Shown one piece after another: positions 1-11,834 of a stretch of 64,000 bases of DNA; positions within the stretch are counted from its first letter, which is position 1; each line of letters opens with the position of its first letter. The notes beneath the pieces are model-generated. The model did no database searches, was not told the DNA's origin, and saw only the letters and a program-made list of their open reading frames with translations. Source of the stretch: Cunninghamia lanceolata (lineage: Eukaryota > Streptophyta > Pinopsida > Cupressales > Cupressaceae). The translations under genes were made by a program, and so were the position numbers. The stretch is taken from the NCBI GenBank assembly GCA_027924645.1, contig BSBN01000809.1, forward strand, positions 42,004,001-42,068,000. The letters run 5' to 3'.

Positions 1-780
1 ACTTGAATAATTCTCTCCTCGTGACTAATGATTCTCCTTTCTCTAGCTTTCCCACTAAACTAGGTGATCCAACAGGTTCTTCCATCACATAAGTTGCTCT
101 TTCACTGCTCTTTGTCCTCTTGCTTGTACTTCCTTGATGACATTCAAATGCTCTGTGTCCTTCACCTCAGCACTTAAAACAAGTTCCTCTGAATGATCTT
201 TTATCAAACCCTCTTTCATTTGTCCTATATCCTTCATTGCGGTAAGAATTATGATTCCCTTTGTTGTTGCATTAGAAACTTCTATCATCCCTCTAGTATG
301 AATTGTTGTCTCTGTCTTCCTTTTTGTATGGACTACTTTCCTTGTTTTGCTCTACATAATGTCTTTCTCCTCTAGAATGTGTTCTACCTCTTTGAAATTT
401 GCCTCCTCTACCTCTTTATCTTTGCTCATGCCTCTTATTCAATTTGTCTTCAACCTTTAGGGCAAACTAGTATGCTTATTCTATTGTTGTCATCCTCACC
501 AAACTTAGTTCTTCTTGAATGTTCATCTACAATCCATTTATGTACCTTGCCACTTTCTCCTTGCTTGCTTCACTATGTCCAGTCCTTATGATCATGTTAT
601 GAAATTCTTCAGTATACTCCTTCACAGATTTCTCCTTTTGCCTTAGGTTTTGCAATCTCTTCAACAATTCCAACTCATAGTTAGCGGGTATGAACTAATT
701 CTTCAACTTTGTCACCATCCTATCCCATTTTATGGTCTCTTTTCCTCTCCTATTTTTATCCAATCAAACTTCTTTCCACC
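1..780 (-). pseudogene. Ty3/gypsy gag, 3' part (element P)
   Basis: This is the downstream half of a gypsy capsid gene, broken by stops and frameshifts. Reading the minus strand from 780 downward gives the usual Retrotrans_gag features: WKEVWLDKNRRGK, WDRMVTKLK, YELELLKRLQNL, VKEYTEEFHNMIIRTGH and EASKEKVARYINGL. Further down, at about 141-190, is a CCHC zinc knuckle (CFKC-x2-GEGH-x4-C) with a stop at the residue after its second Cys. The knuckle places P nearest the chromoviruses; that lineage call is an inference. The upstream half of the gene lies at 10,476-10,860, on the far side of element A. The gene continues beyond the left edge of the window. Nucleocapsid and capsid package the element's RNA. 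I see no intact reading frame long enough to be functional. Confidence 0.85.
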
Positions 781-3700
781 TATTATGTAGAAAAAGTGGG
801 AATAGGGTTTAATGAATGATATATTTCCTAGATCCTCCTATCACTACACACATTCAAGGACATATAACTAAGTTGAACCAAAAGATTCACCTACAGGTTG
901 GTTGTCACTTGTAATGATAGGAAAATTTGAAATTTACTGATTTATGTATTAATTTAATGCCTAATTATGCTTCAAACCCTAATTATGCAAAATTGTAAAC
1001 AAACAGACAAATTCTAGAAAATGCTCACACATAAAGATAGTAGATAGAGACTAGTTACTAACCATTTTTTGAAGTTCAAGAATCTGAAATGTTGGGGGCA
1101 ATGTGACTAGTGCCTAAGCCCAATGCAATGTTTTCTTCAGGGGCTTCCGGACTCCTTCCAGCACTGATGATCTTTGTTCTATCAATTTTTGGCTCTGAAG
1201 ACATGGAGGGCAATGTGACTAGCGCCCAAGGCCCGACAGTGCACCAAATTGCTTCTTTCTGTCAGATCCAGAATTCTTATCTTCTGCAATCTTCCTCTAT
1301 AACTCCACCCCGTGAAATTTGATACCTATAACCTACAATCACAAGGAGTGTGGTTGGGGGTTGTGGTGTTTAGGAGCTTGCCTCAGTCAAGCCCTGGAAT
1401 GGCATTCAAACCTTCCAATACCGTTGTTTGACAAGGAGTGTGTATCCTTGTAGGATAGAGGCAAAAATAATAATAAATGATTGATTCAATACAAATAGAT
1501 ATCACCTCAGAGGTGTAGCTCTCACATAGATGAAGATTCTTCAACACATGAGAAGATGAAGCCAAATTTGCAATCACAACACAACAACACTATTCTGCTC
1601 TGCAATAATGAATGCCTTGAATGCTCTTAAATCATAAGTTCACCAATAGTTCATCATCATCTTCTAGTTTACAAATGAAACCCTAAACATGCTTAAATAT
1701 GCATTCCATCTACAAAATTAATAATCCAAACTTAAGATGTTGGTAAGGGACACTTCTAATGGTCACATAACCGACATTCAAATTTGGAACCCACCTAAAA
1801 CAGGGCAGGACTAGGGCACGGGCGCCCAAGCCCCTAGTACCTGTTGGTTCTTTCTCTTCGAATCGACAGAGGGTTTGCCAGTTCCAATGCATAGGCAGAT
1901 TTGGCCAACAAATACAGGAGGTTGCGTGAGCTACCTCCCCTTCACTTCTGGTTCTGCCACACCAAGGGGGTGTCCCTATAGCTAAAGATTTGATCTTGAC
2001 TCGCCCAAGGATAATGGATTTAGCTTTTCAGAATAGGCAGAATACTCTCATGTCTGGACCAAGATTTGCATGATAAATCACAAGTTTGGCAATGTTCTTG
2101 GGCATATCTAACTGGTTAGAAACGAGAGTATGCAGGGATCCTATTTCTACTCCTACAAACTAACAGGTTGGAGTTATGAAATGATTTGTATTTATGTTTG
2201 GAGTTATGGGATTTTCCTAGACCCTTTGAACAGACAGATTCCCAAACCAGTGCCTTATCTGGGCAACAGAGTCAAATCTATGAATGTAAATGTTTCCCTA
2301 TGACAACATGACTTCATATTTAGAGGATCTAGGTAAAATATTACTGCCTAGCATCAATATATCCAAGAAAGAGTGTTACCTATGATCATACTTTGCAAAT
2401 CCTATGATGCAATCCATTCTCCTTTGTATCTGATCAAAAGCCTATTTAATTCACCCCCTGAGCAGACGCCAAGACCAGACACATAATATAGCAAGTATAT
2501 ACTGAAAAACTTGGAAGCCCTTGACAACCTTGTTTGAAAGGAAAACAAATAACATACAGGAGACAATCATAGACAATACACACACCAAGTGTTGTTCATT
2601 TAAAATTAATATGCATAGAAAGTCATCATATAGGAACCTATCTTTTACAAAACAAGAAAGACTGATACACCAGATCAAGGACCGAATCTGTAACCAAAAA
2701 TGCCTTTCAAAACGAGGACACCCTGTGTTCAAGGTCAGAGCAGAATAAACCCAAAAAACATCCCCCCTTGTAGAATGGCCATCGATTCCTCTTTAAAGAG
2801 CAAACAAGCTTCTAGCCACCTACCTTGATAAACTTCATCAATGCAGAGATCATTCCCTCTAGATTTTCAATGAAACAATCAGATCCTCATAAATTTTGGT
2901 CGTTGAAGCCATCAGATCCTCCATGAAAGCTAGCAGCGCAAGCAACCTGGACCTCGATCAGACAAACAAATGTGATATTTTTCTTGGTGTCATGCAGCAA
3001 GTTAGTTGACTGTGGAATGAGTGCGCAAGAATGGCGCCAATAGATAGTCATTTGAAACTTCAAACCTCAGTCGCAGGATCGAGCTCCAAATATGCAAGAT
3101 CAGCTGTCCAAATCCACCCATATAGGTTGAAAATTCATATCGACAACATTGAAAAGTCCTCCACCAGCGAAATCGTGCCACGTAGGCGCCCTTTATCCAT
3201 CCCTGACCTTTCATAATTGTGAGATCTATTTATCCCACATTCATCCTGCAATGAACCCTTGATCGCTTTATATACAAGACCACACAGTAAGACTATTGTC
3301 GATAATTTTATTCCCGACGACACTAGTTTAGACTTCATCAGAGTAGCCCAAGCTCATCAGAGTAACATCTCGACACTGTACTGATCAAAGAGATCTTGCC
3401 GACACCAACCTCCATTGGAGCGACACACATCATCAGAATGACATATCAAAACTGAGCTGACAGTGATCTTCATATCGATAACCGATCCATCAGAGAAACA
3501 CCAACACATTAGAAGGAGACCTCCATAGTACGCCGATGACCTCTATCACATCGACGACACACCTTGCACATCTCCTCGGCCATTAGGGGAACATTGGGCC
3601 TGGTTGCCGACGGGTAAGGTCTCGCCGAAGACCATTGTATGTCTGCCTGTAACTCCATCAGCGATCGGTGGGACTGCAGAATGAGACGCCGATGTAAGTT

Positions 3701-4064
3701 GTCTTGGCGAGCGGCTTTGAATGTGACCCTTGTGTGTATCCTCGTCTTCATCGGCCTATTGGCGGAGCCACAAACTTAGCTGTCGATGCGCATTGTTTCG
3801 TCGATGAACCTAGAAATCTTTGAGGATTTACAATGAAGATGCATGCAGATTTTTAGCTTGAAAACATTGACTCCAAGTGCAGGCACCATCAGTACCTACT
3901 TTAGGGCAAGGTCAAGCTCCATAATGTCTCTCAATCCCCATTTGACATGGGTTTTAGGCCATTTTGTCTTGGGAGTCAAATTTAACATGCATGATGAAAA
4001 ACAAGTGACCCAATAACTAAACTTAGGAGGTAAAAGTCCTAGGAGGACATTTTACGACATAACA
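781..4064 (-). repeat. Element A 3' LTR, interrupted by solo LTR S1
   Basis: The LTR consists of 781-1841 and 3897-4064, about 1.23 kb once S1 and its duplicated GTACC are removed. It aligns throughout with 9271-10470 and more distantly with 48,695-49,938. By eye roughly nine bases in ten match the right copy, and many differences are C/T or G/A transitions, as expected for an old methylated insertion. Its first bases are TATTATG where the other LTR has TGTTATG. Confidence 0.9.
1842..3891 (+). mobile_element. Solo LTR S1 (2,050 bp)
   Basis: The block begins TGTTGGTTC and ends GCACCATCA. It is flanked by a 5 bp duplication GTACC (1837-1841 and 3892-3896) and interrupts element A's left LTR; the uninterrupted site is at about 10,300 in the right LTR. 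I find no terminal repeat within the block, no primer site, no polypurine tract and no coding domain, so it fits a solo LTR rather than a complete element. Its first kilobase matches S2 (60,416-63,029), which has the same TGTTGG start and a CACCAACA end. TTTATATACAAG near 3,268 could be a TATA box, which would make the LTR plus-oriented; the strand is therefore tentative. The right third is rich in GCCGA/TCGGC words. Confidence 0.85.
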
Positions 4065-4080
4065 TTTAGCCCCCACTTTA
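4065..4080 (-). promoter_or_regulatory. Element A polypurine tract
   Basis: On the minus strand AAAGTGGGGGCTAAA directly precedes the LTR. This is the expected position and composition for the primer of plus-strand DNA synthesis. Element B has the same sequence next to its LTR at 49,939. Confidence 0.8.
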
Positions 4081-6239
4081 ATGTATGTATGATCTTACGA
4101 CCCATACATGCATTAAAGTACGGTCAAAAACACATCAAACATGCCAAGCACATAAAGAAGATTCATACACCAATATTGAGAGACTATTTCTAGCCCCCAA
4201 CCTTAGGTAAGCATCAGAAGACACATTGCAAACATGCAAAACATAGTGAAGACAGTAACAGGCATGCAAGACACGGAGAAGATAGTATTGAAGACACACA
4301 ATACATGATGAATACACAAGAGCAGTCATGCAAGACATGATGAATACAATGATATTTATTTTCGTTTTCATATATATAAAGATGCATAGAAAGTAAAAAT
4401 GCAACATAGAAACCCAAGATGTAGAAGGGGCATCCGCCACACTACATATGGGGGGAAACACACCATACAAAACCTCAAGTGTAAGTGGAGCACATCGCTA
4501 CACACACAAGAGGGAAAGACATGCCATACAAAGCCCAAGTGGGGGTTAACCACACAAGGGGGAAAACATACGAAAGACATGCGGAAAACACGAGTGTCAT
4601 ATAGCATGCCATAGACATACTATACATCTTAAACACATAAAATAGGGCGATGGAAGGAGCTTATTGCTAAGTTCCCACCATCTCAAACACGCTACAAGCA
4701 CACTTGACGGTTGGGCTTATGCCACAACAACTTCCAAAGACACGCTTAAGGGAGGATACACCAGCTTACTAAGAGGACTTTTGAAATAAAAAGGATGTGC
4801 ATTAGCTCAAGAGATACAATATCCCTGCCTCCGCAGAGGGCTTTTGAATAAAAGGATACGCACTAGCTCAAGAGATACGATATCTTGCCTCCGTAGAGGG
4901 CTTTTTGATTGCAATATAAATAAAGATGTGCACTCGCACTGGAGATACAACATCCCTCCTCCATAGAGGGCTTACAAACATGCTTCGTTAGTGCCAAAAT
5001 CATCAAACAACTTACCTTATATATGCCCCCATCTTAAGATGGTTGATGTCATGTACCGATATCAAGAACGTTAAGGTAGAGAGAAAACACAAAAGGGAAT
5101 AAGAGCTTTTGCAAAGCCCATGCCCCCAAAGGGGACATGTCCTTCACGATCGTTGAATGTTCCCACAAACACACAATTTTTTATGATAAACAATAGGAGA
5201 GGTTATAAATCTTTTCCCAAGATAATAACCACATCACATGATAAAAGCAATGCATGAAAACATTCACATCAAGATCCAAGGCTATACTATGGATTCAAAA
5301 ACCAAGTATAACCATGGGGCTATACTACAAAAGTCTCAGAACCAAGTGTAACCAAAGTGAAATTCAAGGTAAACAAAGTGCACAAAGCAGATGTATTGTT
5401 ATGGTTTGTTAGTAAAGATAATACAACATCAAAATATCACATGGAGTGATTCTACTAGTCAAGCGTTGGATAATATATATCAACCCCATCGTCATGTATG
5501 GACTAGGTCCATTTTTGCTTTGCTTGCTGAAGGGACACTTGGTCCATATTAGTATTTATTTGTTTTTTGTCATCTGTCGACTAGGTAGAATCACTAGAGG
5601 AAGGTAAACAATAAAAATGAGAGAGGAGATCAAGTGCCTTAGGAACAATCACATAGGAGGATGTCCCCAGGTCATCAACTGCAACACTATGCCCCTAAGG
5701 CTCGACACACAACAATAACAATAGAGGAGAAGCAAGATAGAAGAATGATGATACAAATAGAAGAATGGTCACAACAAAGGCGGTCTCCTGATATCCTTGA
5801 CCTTACAAGAGTATCAAGGGTCATCCTAGGAGGACTAAACAACACATAACACATCACAGGGGGATCACAACACATAGGGAAAGGGTTAGAATCACTTACC
5901 TGATACAACACAATGATAATAACATACGTATCTAGGGGGGAGCCACCCTTGAGAGCAACTATAATAGTTTCTACAACAATTGTGGCTTATAGAGGGAGAA
6001 ATACTTACCTAATTCAAAGGGATATTTCCTGGTGGACAATTCTTGTCTATCATCTCAGGATATCTCACATGTATTTTTGGTCTTGTTGATATTGTATTAA
6101 CATTAAGTTTAGGATGATTAGAAGCTTTAGTGGGCTTCAAATAACGGTATCTAATATCGACTGTATAGTTAATTCCAGCAAATTGTAGAGGTACTCTGAT
6201 TCCTTGTTGATTTACACCACAACCATTACCTACATAGTC
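4081..6239 (-). other. Element A 3' untranslated region with tandem repeats
   Basis: This lies between the protease region and the polypurine tract, and no credible protein is encoded. At 4,140-4,350 is a degenerate run of words like GCAAGACACGGAGAAGA. At 4,791-4,973 are three roughly 60 bp units, each ending in CTCC-x3-AGAGGGCTT. The region aligns in order with B at 49,939-51,096 and 59,825-60,300, although B has only one of the 60 bp units. Tandem repeats between pol and the 3' LTR are a known habit of Tat-lineage elements. The cysteine-rich minus-strand frames at 4,135-4,607 are translations of these repeats, not genes. Confidence 0.7.
4791..4973. repeat. Three-copy 60 bp tandem repeat
   Basis: The units start at 4,791, 4,851 and about 4,911. 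Each reads approximately GGATGTGCA, then CTC-AGAGATACAA, then CCTCCGTAGAGGGCTT. The homologous place in element B (about 50,425-50,495) has one unit. Confidence 0.8.
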
Positions 6240-7402
6240 ACAATTGTTATAAAGGATTTTAAATCCTCAACCATAGAGGGATGTCATTTCTTTAGAAGAT
6301 GGTGAAGCCTCATATGTCTCATAGTCTGTAGTATAAGTAAGGGTATTGTCTTTGTTTTCTACCAAGGAGGCTTTAGGTTTCTTAGGTGTTTCAAAATATT
6401 TCTTAGATGAGATCGATGTGACTTTTGATGTGTTAGAGTTATTAGGTTTATATTCCCCTATATAGGAAGGAGTAAAATCTAATGAACCCCAATAGTCACC
6501 AAAAGTGCATTCGACGGTTTAGAGTCTTGCACAACATTATTTGTGGCAAGAGGCATTGATGAATCCACTTGTAAGTTGTTTAGACTTTGTTGATTGTTAA
6601 CTTGTTTTTGGGTTTCAATATGTAAACAACTATTTGGTTCAGGATCGGCGTTAATAGTGTAGAGCTTGTTTTCATAAATATACTTTATTGTACTATGAAG
6701 GGTAGATGGAACTGCCCCCATGGCATGGATCCACGGTCTACCAAGGATCATATTATAAGAAATTGATCTAGACATGACATGAAAAAGGATAAATAATGTC
6801 ACAGGTCCAACTATTATAGGTAAGGTTATGGTACCCACAGATTTTCTACCAACATTATCAAAGCCACGAATGCTAATTATATACAGTTTGATTAAATATA
6901 TGTCAATCTTGATTTTGTGTAGTAAGTCAATGCCACAGACATTAAGAATCGATCCATTGTCAATCATAACTCACTTTATCAACTTTTTATCTATCATGGC
7001 AAATATTATAAGTGGATCATATTCATCTTTACTTGTCGGTATTTCATGTTGTTGAAACAAAATATTCACTTTTGTCGCATGCATACAATCTAATAGAGCT
7101 GCTACATCATTTGACTTAACAACAGGTGGTACAATCACCTTTTGTAAAGCTTCTTGGAGCATTCCATGGTATGTAGGTGATGTTTGTATTAAATCCCAAA
7201 GAGAGATATTAGCTAAAGTAGAATGAAGTTGCTTGACAAGATCATATTCTTGACCACTTTTATGAGTAAGATGAGGTGGTGGAGGGAGCATAGGTTGAGA
7301 ACATGGAAGAGAGACATGCACATGAGGTGTTTGCTTACTTGGCTTGTTATTATGGGTGTTATATGTGTGAGCACTCACATTGTGATGTGGTTGTTGTGAC
7401 AC
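6240..7402 (-). pseudogene. Element A gag-tail / aspartic protease region with G-patch-like end
   Basis: The segment is read from 7402 downward. The first frame (6,971-7,402) holds SGQEYDLVKQLHSTLANISL and SPTYHGMLQEAL, the stretch that precedes protease in Tat elements. The next frame (6,479-6,967) is a retropepsin: catalytic-site MIDNGSILNVCG and, about 70 residues on, LGRPWIHAMGAVPSTLH, the ILGRPW flap-side motif of gypsy proteases. Asn follows the catalytic Asp (DNGS), as is usual in Tat elements. Further on, near 6,240-6,310, GFKILYNN and GCGVNQQGIRVPL resemble the glycine-rich G-patch found after the Tat protease. Stops and a frame change separate the parts. The copy in B is at 60,300-60,415 plus 63,035-64,000. 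The enzyme would cleave the Gag polyprotein. No reverse transcriptase follows. Confidence 0.8.
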
Positions 7403-7568
7403 ATTTTGAACACCTTGATTTCTTTGAGTGATTTGTCTTGCATAATTTAGAATGTAATCCAGGGGTCAAGGTGGTTTTTGATCACCTTGAATCATAATCA
7501 CTGGTTTTAAGCAAGAAGGTGTATTAGGTGCCTCCACACAACCATCTTAGGAATATTGCTACACTTAT

Positions 7569-8006
7569 CTAGTAACCCCTTGGTGGATGGAATAAGTCTA
7601 TTAGTGAAGATTGAATTAACTTGTTTTCCTCTTGATTATGCTCAACATCTATCCATAAAGAATTTAATGTGAGAGACCTTTTCTCATCCACTAATGCTTC
7701 ATCTTGGCTAGGGAGAGCATTGGAATGAAAGAAAGGCGTGGTGTTGTTAAGAAGGCTAGTGGTGATTGTATCATTAGAGATGTCTAAGAGACTAGAATTT
7801 ATATCCAAAGTAGAGCTATCCATGGTCTTCTCATCCAAGGTTCTTGAACATTCAACTATAGGAGGAATAGGATAACTTATGGAGTCATCATTATCATCAT
7901 ATATTTTAGCTATTAGTTCCAAGGCATTAACGAAAGAGGAATTTTCACACTCATTTTTCTCATGAGGATTCCTAGAGATGAATTTAGTTAAATATTCTAA
8001 TATCAA
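7569..8006 (-). pseudogene. Element A unassigned ORF (145 codons)
   Basis: An open frame upstream of the protease region, rich in Asp, Ser, Asn and Leu (for example SSLLDISNDTITTSLLNNTT). I recognise no capsid or zinc-knuckle motif. Its position between leader and protease suggests the remnant of an N-terminal Gag part. The equivalent part of element B is outside the window, so conservation cannot be judged here. It could also be a chance open frame in AT-rich DNA. Confidence 0.4.
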
Positions 8007-9255
8007 AGGATATACTCCTATGAGTAATGTGAATCAATCAAAATCATGTATATAACAAATTAATTTAAGCTCATGTGTAGAACATTTAGAAACATCAATA
8101 TCGTGTACAAATGCTAAGTGTTCTAAAACATGAGGGTTCTCATTAGTGAATTTAGAGAAATTTTCAAAATCTAGGATATAATCATTAAATGTATTGTATC
8201 AACAATATGCAACATGCAAAGTTTTATGATAATGAACACACCCTAGATGTGAGACTATTTCACACCCAAGCACTTGTTTTGAGGGAAATGGGTACTAAAA
8301 GACACACAAAATCCACAACAAATAGAGTGGATAGGTAAAAAATAGTACAAAACAACAAGGCCAAGATGATGTTTTTAAAGATTTTGATCAAAATATATGA
8401 AAAGGTGTACAAACACATAATGTTGAAATACACACTGTGTAATTAAAATGTGCCAATTTTCACCTTTTTTCAATGCAAATGCCTAAAATATGTAGTGTTG
8501 TGATGGAATTGAAGAGGGGAAGCAAATTAATTCCTTATTATTAGTCCAATAATGTAGAAATATCTCTTACAACACACTTATAATGCAAATCTAGATGAAA
8601 GATAAGTCAAAATCTAGTGAAAATGCAAAGATTTTAAACCCTAATTGTGAAATTAAGGCATGAAACTATGCAAAATGATGTATGAATGAATTCTAATCAG
8701 ATTTATGATGTGAAATACCTTAGATCAGATCTGAAAATGATGCAAAAATCCTATAATGCTCAATGCAAGTTCAATTTTAAAGAGAGATGAGTAAATATGC
8801 TAGTTTTTGTCGAAATTGATTGTGTAAATGCAAAAACACACAATAATGCAACACTACAATAAAAAAATAGATTTGAATGAGTGTTTTAAAAGAGTAGTAA
8901 AATCTGAAATAAGTTTTTAACCACAAACCCTAGCTATTGCAAAGACTAGGTATTATGAAAAGTGCATAATTTCAAGCAAATTCTAACAATTTAAACATGA
9001 AAATGCAATGCCAGCGGTGAAAATGCAATGCCAACGATTACTTAATGATGTACTACTATAATTTATATCATATCTCATGTAAAAATCAAAGATTAAATGA
9101 AATTTATACAAACTATGTCAAAATGCAAGCCTAAGATGCCAATTTTTTCAAATTTTTTAATTTTTTTGTAGATTTTCAAATGCAATATGAAAATGATGAA
9201 TTGAATGAATGCAAATCTGAAGTACAAGATTCAACAAGGTGCAAAAAATAAAAAC
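8007..9255 (-). other. Element A 5' leader, no gene seen
   Basis: AT-rich DNA between the 5' LTR and the first open frame, with many scattered AAAATGCAA words. At about 8,998-9,040 a 20 bp stretch (AAAATGCAATGCCAGCGGT) is repeated in tandem with few changes. I find no coding motif on either strand. Confidence 0.6.
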
Positions 9256-9270
9256 ACAGGTTCACCAAAA
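9256..9270 (-). promoter_or_regulatory. Element A candidate primer-binding site
   Basis: On the minus strand TTTTGGTGAACCTGTG directly follows the 5' LTR end CATAACA. The TGG three bases in would pair with a tRNA CCA end. The matching tRNA is not identified. Confidence 0.5.
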
Positions 9271-10470
9271 TGTTATGTAGAAAAAGTAGGAATAGGGTTT
9301 AATGAATGATATGCCTAGATCCTCCTTTCACTGCACACATTCAAGGACATTAACTGAGTTGAACCAAAAAGATTCACCTACAGGTTGGTTGTCACTTGTA
9401 ATGATAGGGAAATCTAGAATTTACTAATTTATGTATTAATTTAATACCCAATTATGCTTCAAACCCTAATTATGCAAAATCATAAACAAACAGACGAATT
9501 TAAAAAAATGTTCACACAAAGATAGTAGATAGAGACTAGTTACTGACCATTTTTTGAAGTTTAGGAATTTAAAATGCTAGGGGCAATGTGACTAGTGCCC
9601 AAGCCCAATGCAATGTTTTCTTTAGGGGTTTCTGGACTCCTTTCGACACTGATGATCTCTATTTTGTCAGTTTCTGGCTCTGAAGACACAGAGGGCAATG
9701 TGACTAGCGCCTAAGCTTGGACAGTGAACCAAATTGCTTCTTTCTGTCAGATTTGGATTCCTTATCTTCTGCAACCTTCCTCTGCAACTCTACTCCGCGA
9801 AATTTGATACTTGTAACCTGCAATCACAAGGAGTGTGGTTAGGTGTTGTGGTGTTTAGGAGCGTACTTCAGTCAAGCCTTGGAATGGCATTCAAGCCTTC
9901 CAACACCGTTGTTTGATAAAGAGTGAGGAAAAAATAATAATAAATGATTGATTCAACACAAATAGATATCACCTCAGAGGTGTAGCTCTCACATAGATGA
10001 AGATCCTTCAACACATGAGAAGATAAACCAAATCTACAATCACAAACACAACAATATTCTGCTCTGCAACAATGAATGCCTTGAATGCTCTAAAATAATA
10101 AGTTCACCAAAAGTTCATCATCTTCTAGTTTACAAATGAAACCCTAAACATGCTTATATATGCATTCACACTACAAATTTCGTAATACAAACTTAAGATG
10201 TCAGAAAGGGACATTTCTAACAGTCACATAACTGACATTCAAATTTGGGACCTACCTAAAATAGGGCAGTGCTAGGTTACGAGTACCCAAGCCCCTGGTA
10301 CCTATTTTAGGGTAGGGTTAAGCTCCACAATGTCCCTCAAGCCCCATTTGACATGGGTTTCAGGCCATTTTGTCTCGGGAGTCAAATTTAACATGCAAGA
10401 TGAAAAAACAAGGGACCCAGGAGTTAAACTCAAGAGGTAAAAGTCCTAGGGGACATTTTAAGACATAACA
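9271..10470 (-). repeat. Element A 5' LTR (1,200 bp)
   Basis: This is the intact copy, TGTTATG to CATAACA. It aligns with 781-1841 plus 3897-4064 and shows the S1 target site unoccupied. It is followed at once by the right CCACC duplication and P's gag. Confidence 0.92.
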
Positions 10471-10475
10471 CCACC

Positions 10476-10860
10476 AAATAGCATCATGTCCTTTCAACTT
10501 AGTGTTTGCAAATCTTACTTTCTCTGGATCTTCAATTTCCTCATATTCAAAGTATTCCTCCAAGTCATTTATCTAATCAGTCAATTCCTCATGATTCAAA
10601 TTTCTTGTATAGTTTGGTACTTCCACTCTAGGTCTCTTACCCATCTTAGAAATAGCTTTCAACATCTTCACCTGATCTGATTCTTCTTCTTCTATGGCTT
10701 CTTCGTTTCGGCCAGTAGCTTGAAATTCATCATCATCACTTTCATCTTTATGTCTAGGGTTTAGTCCTCTTCTTCTATCTTCTTCCACAACATCCAATCT
10801 AACCTTCATTGTCCTCATCATCCCTATCATTTATTCCATTATTCTAACAACATTGGCCAT
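10476..10860 (-). pseudogene. Ty3/gypsy gag, 5' part (element P)
   Basis: The N-terminal half of P's capsid gene, read from about 10,860 downward: an arginine-rich start (MIGMMRTMKVRLDVVEEDRR), an acidic stretch, then MLKAISKMGKRPRVEVPNY, then NDLEEYFEYEEIEDPEKVRF and ANTKLKGHDAIWW. This is the classic start of the Retrotrans_gag domain. It stops at the CCACC target of element A and resumes at 780 with WKEV. An in-frame stop sits after NHEELTD. The order (LTR, primer site, gag) shows that P lies on the minus strand. Confidence 0.85.
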
Positions 10861-11051
10861 AGAAGGCGTCCTCCTTAGCAGCATCTCTTCCTAGGATCCG
10901 GTGCAACTGCCTCAATTCGGTGATCTAACTACAAGGTACCAACTGCCTCACAATCAGTGCTCTGTTGACAAACACAAGTAGACTACCTTAGGTTGGTGCT
11001 CTATTCACCACAAGATCTTCTATAATGCCTTCACTTTCCAAAGGATTCACA

Positions 11052-11067
11052 ACCTGGGTTTGATACC
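11052..11067 (-). promoter_or_regulatory. Element P primer-binding site
   Basis: On the minus strand TGGTATCAAACCCAGG matches the initiator-Met tRNA site TGGTATCAGAGC in its first eight bases. It stands 5 bp inside the proposed LTR edge at 11,073. Confidence 0.65.
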
Positions 11068-11072
11068 ACTTG

Positions 11073-11830
11073 GTGTAGTCATGGATGGAGGGTTCAAAGA
11101 ATGAATTGTCCAAACCATGCGACAAGAGTAAACACAACAGAAACAACACAAATATAGAATGCAATGGAAGATTCAAATGCTCACTCTATCAAATAATCAA
11201 AATACTTATATTCCAGCAACATGTGGGCTACAATCAAAGGGCTCATAAGCCTAGTTTCTAGGTTACAACAGATATGCAAGGTATGGCATTGAAGTGCCTT
11301 CTTGAAAGAATCTATTTTCTAAACTACTTAACGTGAGAAGTTCCTTCCTAATGCATCTAAGAGATCTATATATATCATCTTCAAGCTCATAGAATCCTCC
11401 ACGTCGGCCACAAGAGGTCACAAACCCCAATGAATGATGAACTATGTAGAAACATGTAGGTTAGCCTACAACATATGATATTGCTCCGTAGATGAATAAA
11501 CTTGGTGCGGACCTCAAGGAAGGTTTATCAGGTCTTTATGTACCATGTATGATGTTCCATTAGGCTTCACAAGTCATGGAAGTGCTCTGCAAACCTTCTC
11601 CTCTCAACTAACTTGCATGAATGCTCTGCTCTGTGAAGCTGATGATCTTTTGATAGCGATAATTTCCTGTAGACGAATCCAAACCTTCTAAAATCTTAGT
11701 ATGATGTAACTGACACGACACAAATGATAATTCCTACTCCATGTGCTCTGATATGAAGATGTAGAAAAATGTGATAGAAAATGCTGAACTATAAATCGTT
11801 GAACTGCAACTGAAATGAAAGAAAAGAAAA
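11073..11830 (-). repeat. Element P 5' LTR, right edge uncertain
   Basis: The LTR should start at TGTAGTCATGG just outside the primer site. No second copy is in the window, so the outer edge cannot be fixed; it must lie before the N reading frame. There is no coding signal in this stretch. Confidence 0.5.
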
Positions 11831-11834
11831 GAAT

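Larger units (their letters stand above)
781..10470 (-). mobile_element. Element A: non-autonomous Tat-like LTR retrotransposon
   Basis: The element is bounded by two LTRs of about 1.2 kb (781-4064, enlarged by S1, and 9271-10470). The right copy begins TGTTATG, the left copy TATTATG, and the element ends CATAACA. CCACC is duplicated at 776-780 and 10471-10475, and both copies fall inside the WW codons of P's gag, so the insertion point is clear. Orientation is minus: a polypurine tract adjoins the left LTR and a candidate primer site adjoins the right LTR. The interior (4065-9270) holds a protease-type region but no reverse transcriptase, RNase H or integrase. Element B (48,695 onward) has the same order with the same parts missing, so the lack of pol looks like a family trait. 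Mobilisation would need enzymes from an autonomous relative. Confidence 0.9.

Noticed and set aside
1842..3891. S1 as a DNA transposon because of TGTTGG...CCAACA-like ends
   Set aside because: The inverted ends are only a few bases long, the duplication is 5 bp and the ends are TG/CA, all usual for LTRs; no transposase is seen.
4135..4607. Cysteine-rich minus-strand open frames
   Set aside because: They are translations of a degenerate tandem repeat in element A's 3' untranslated part, with similar frames over the equivalent repeats in B.
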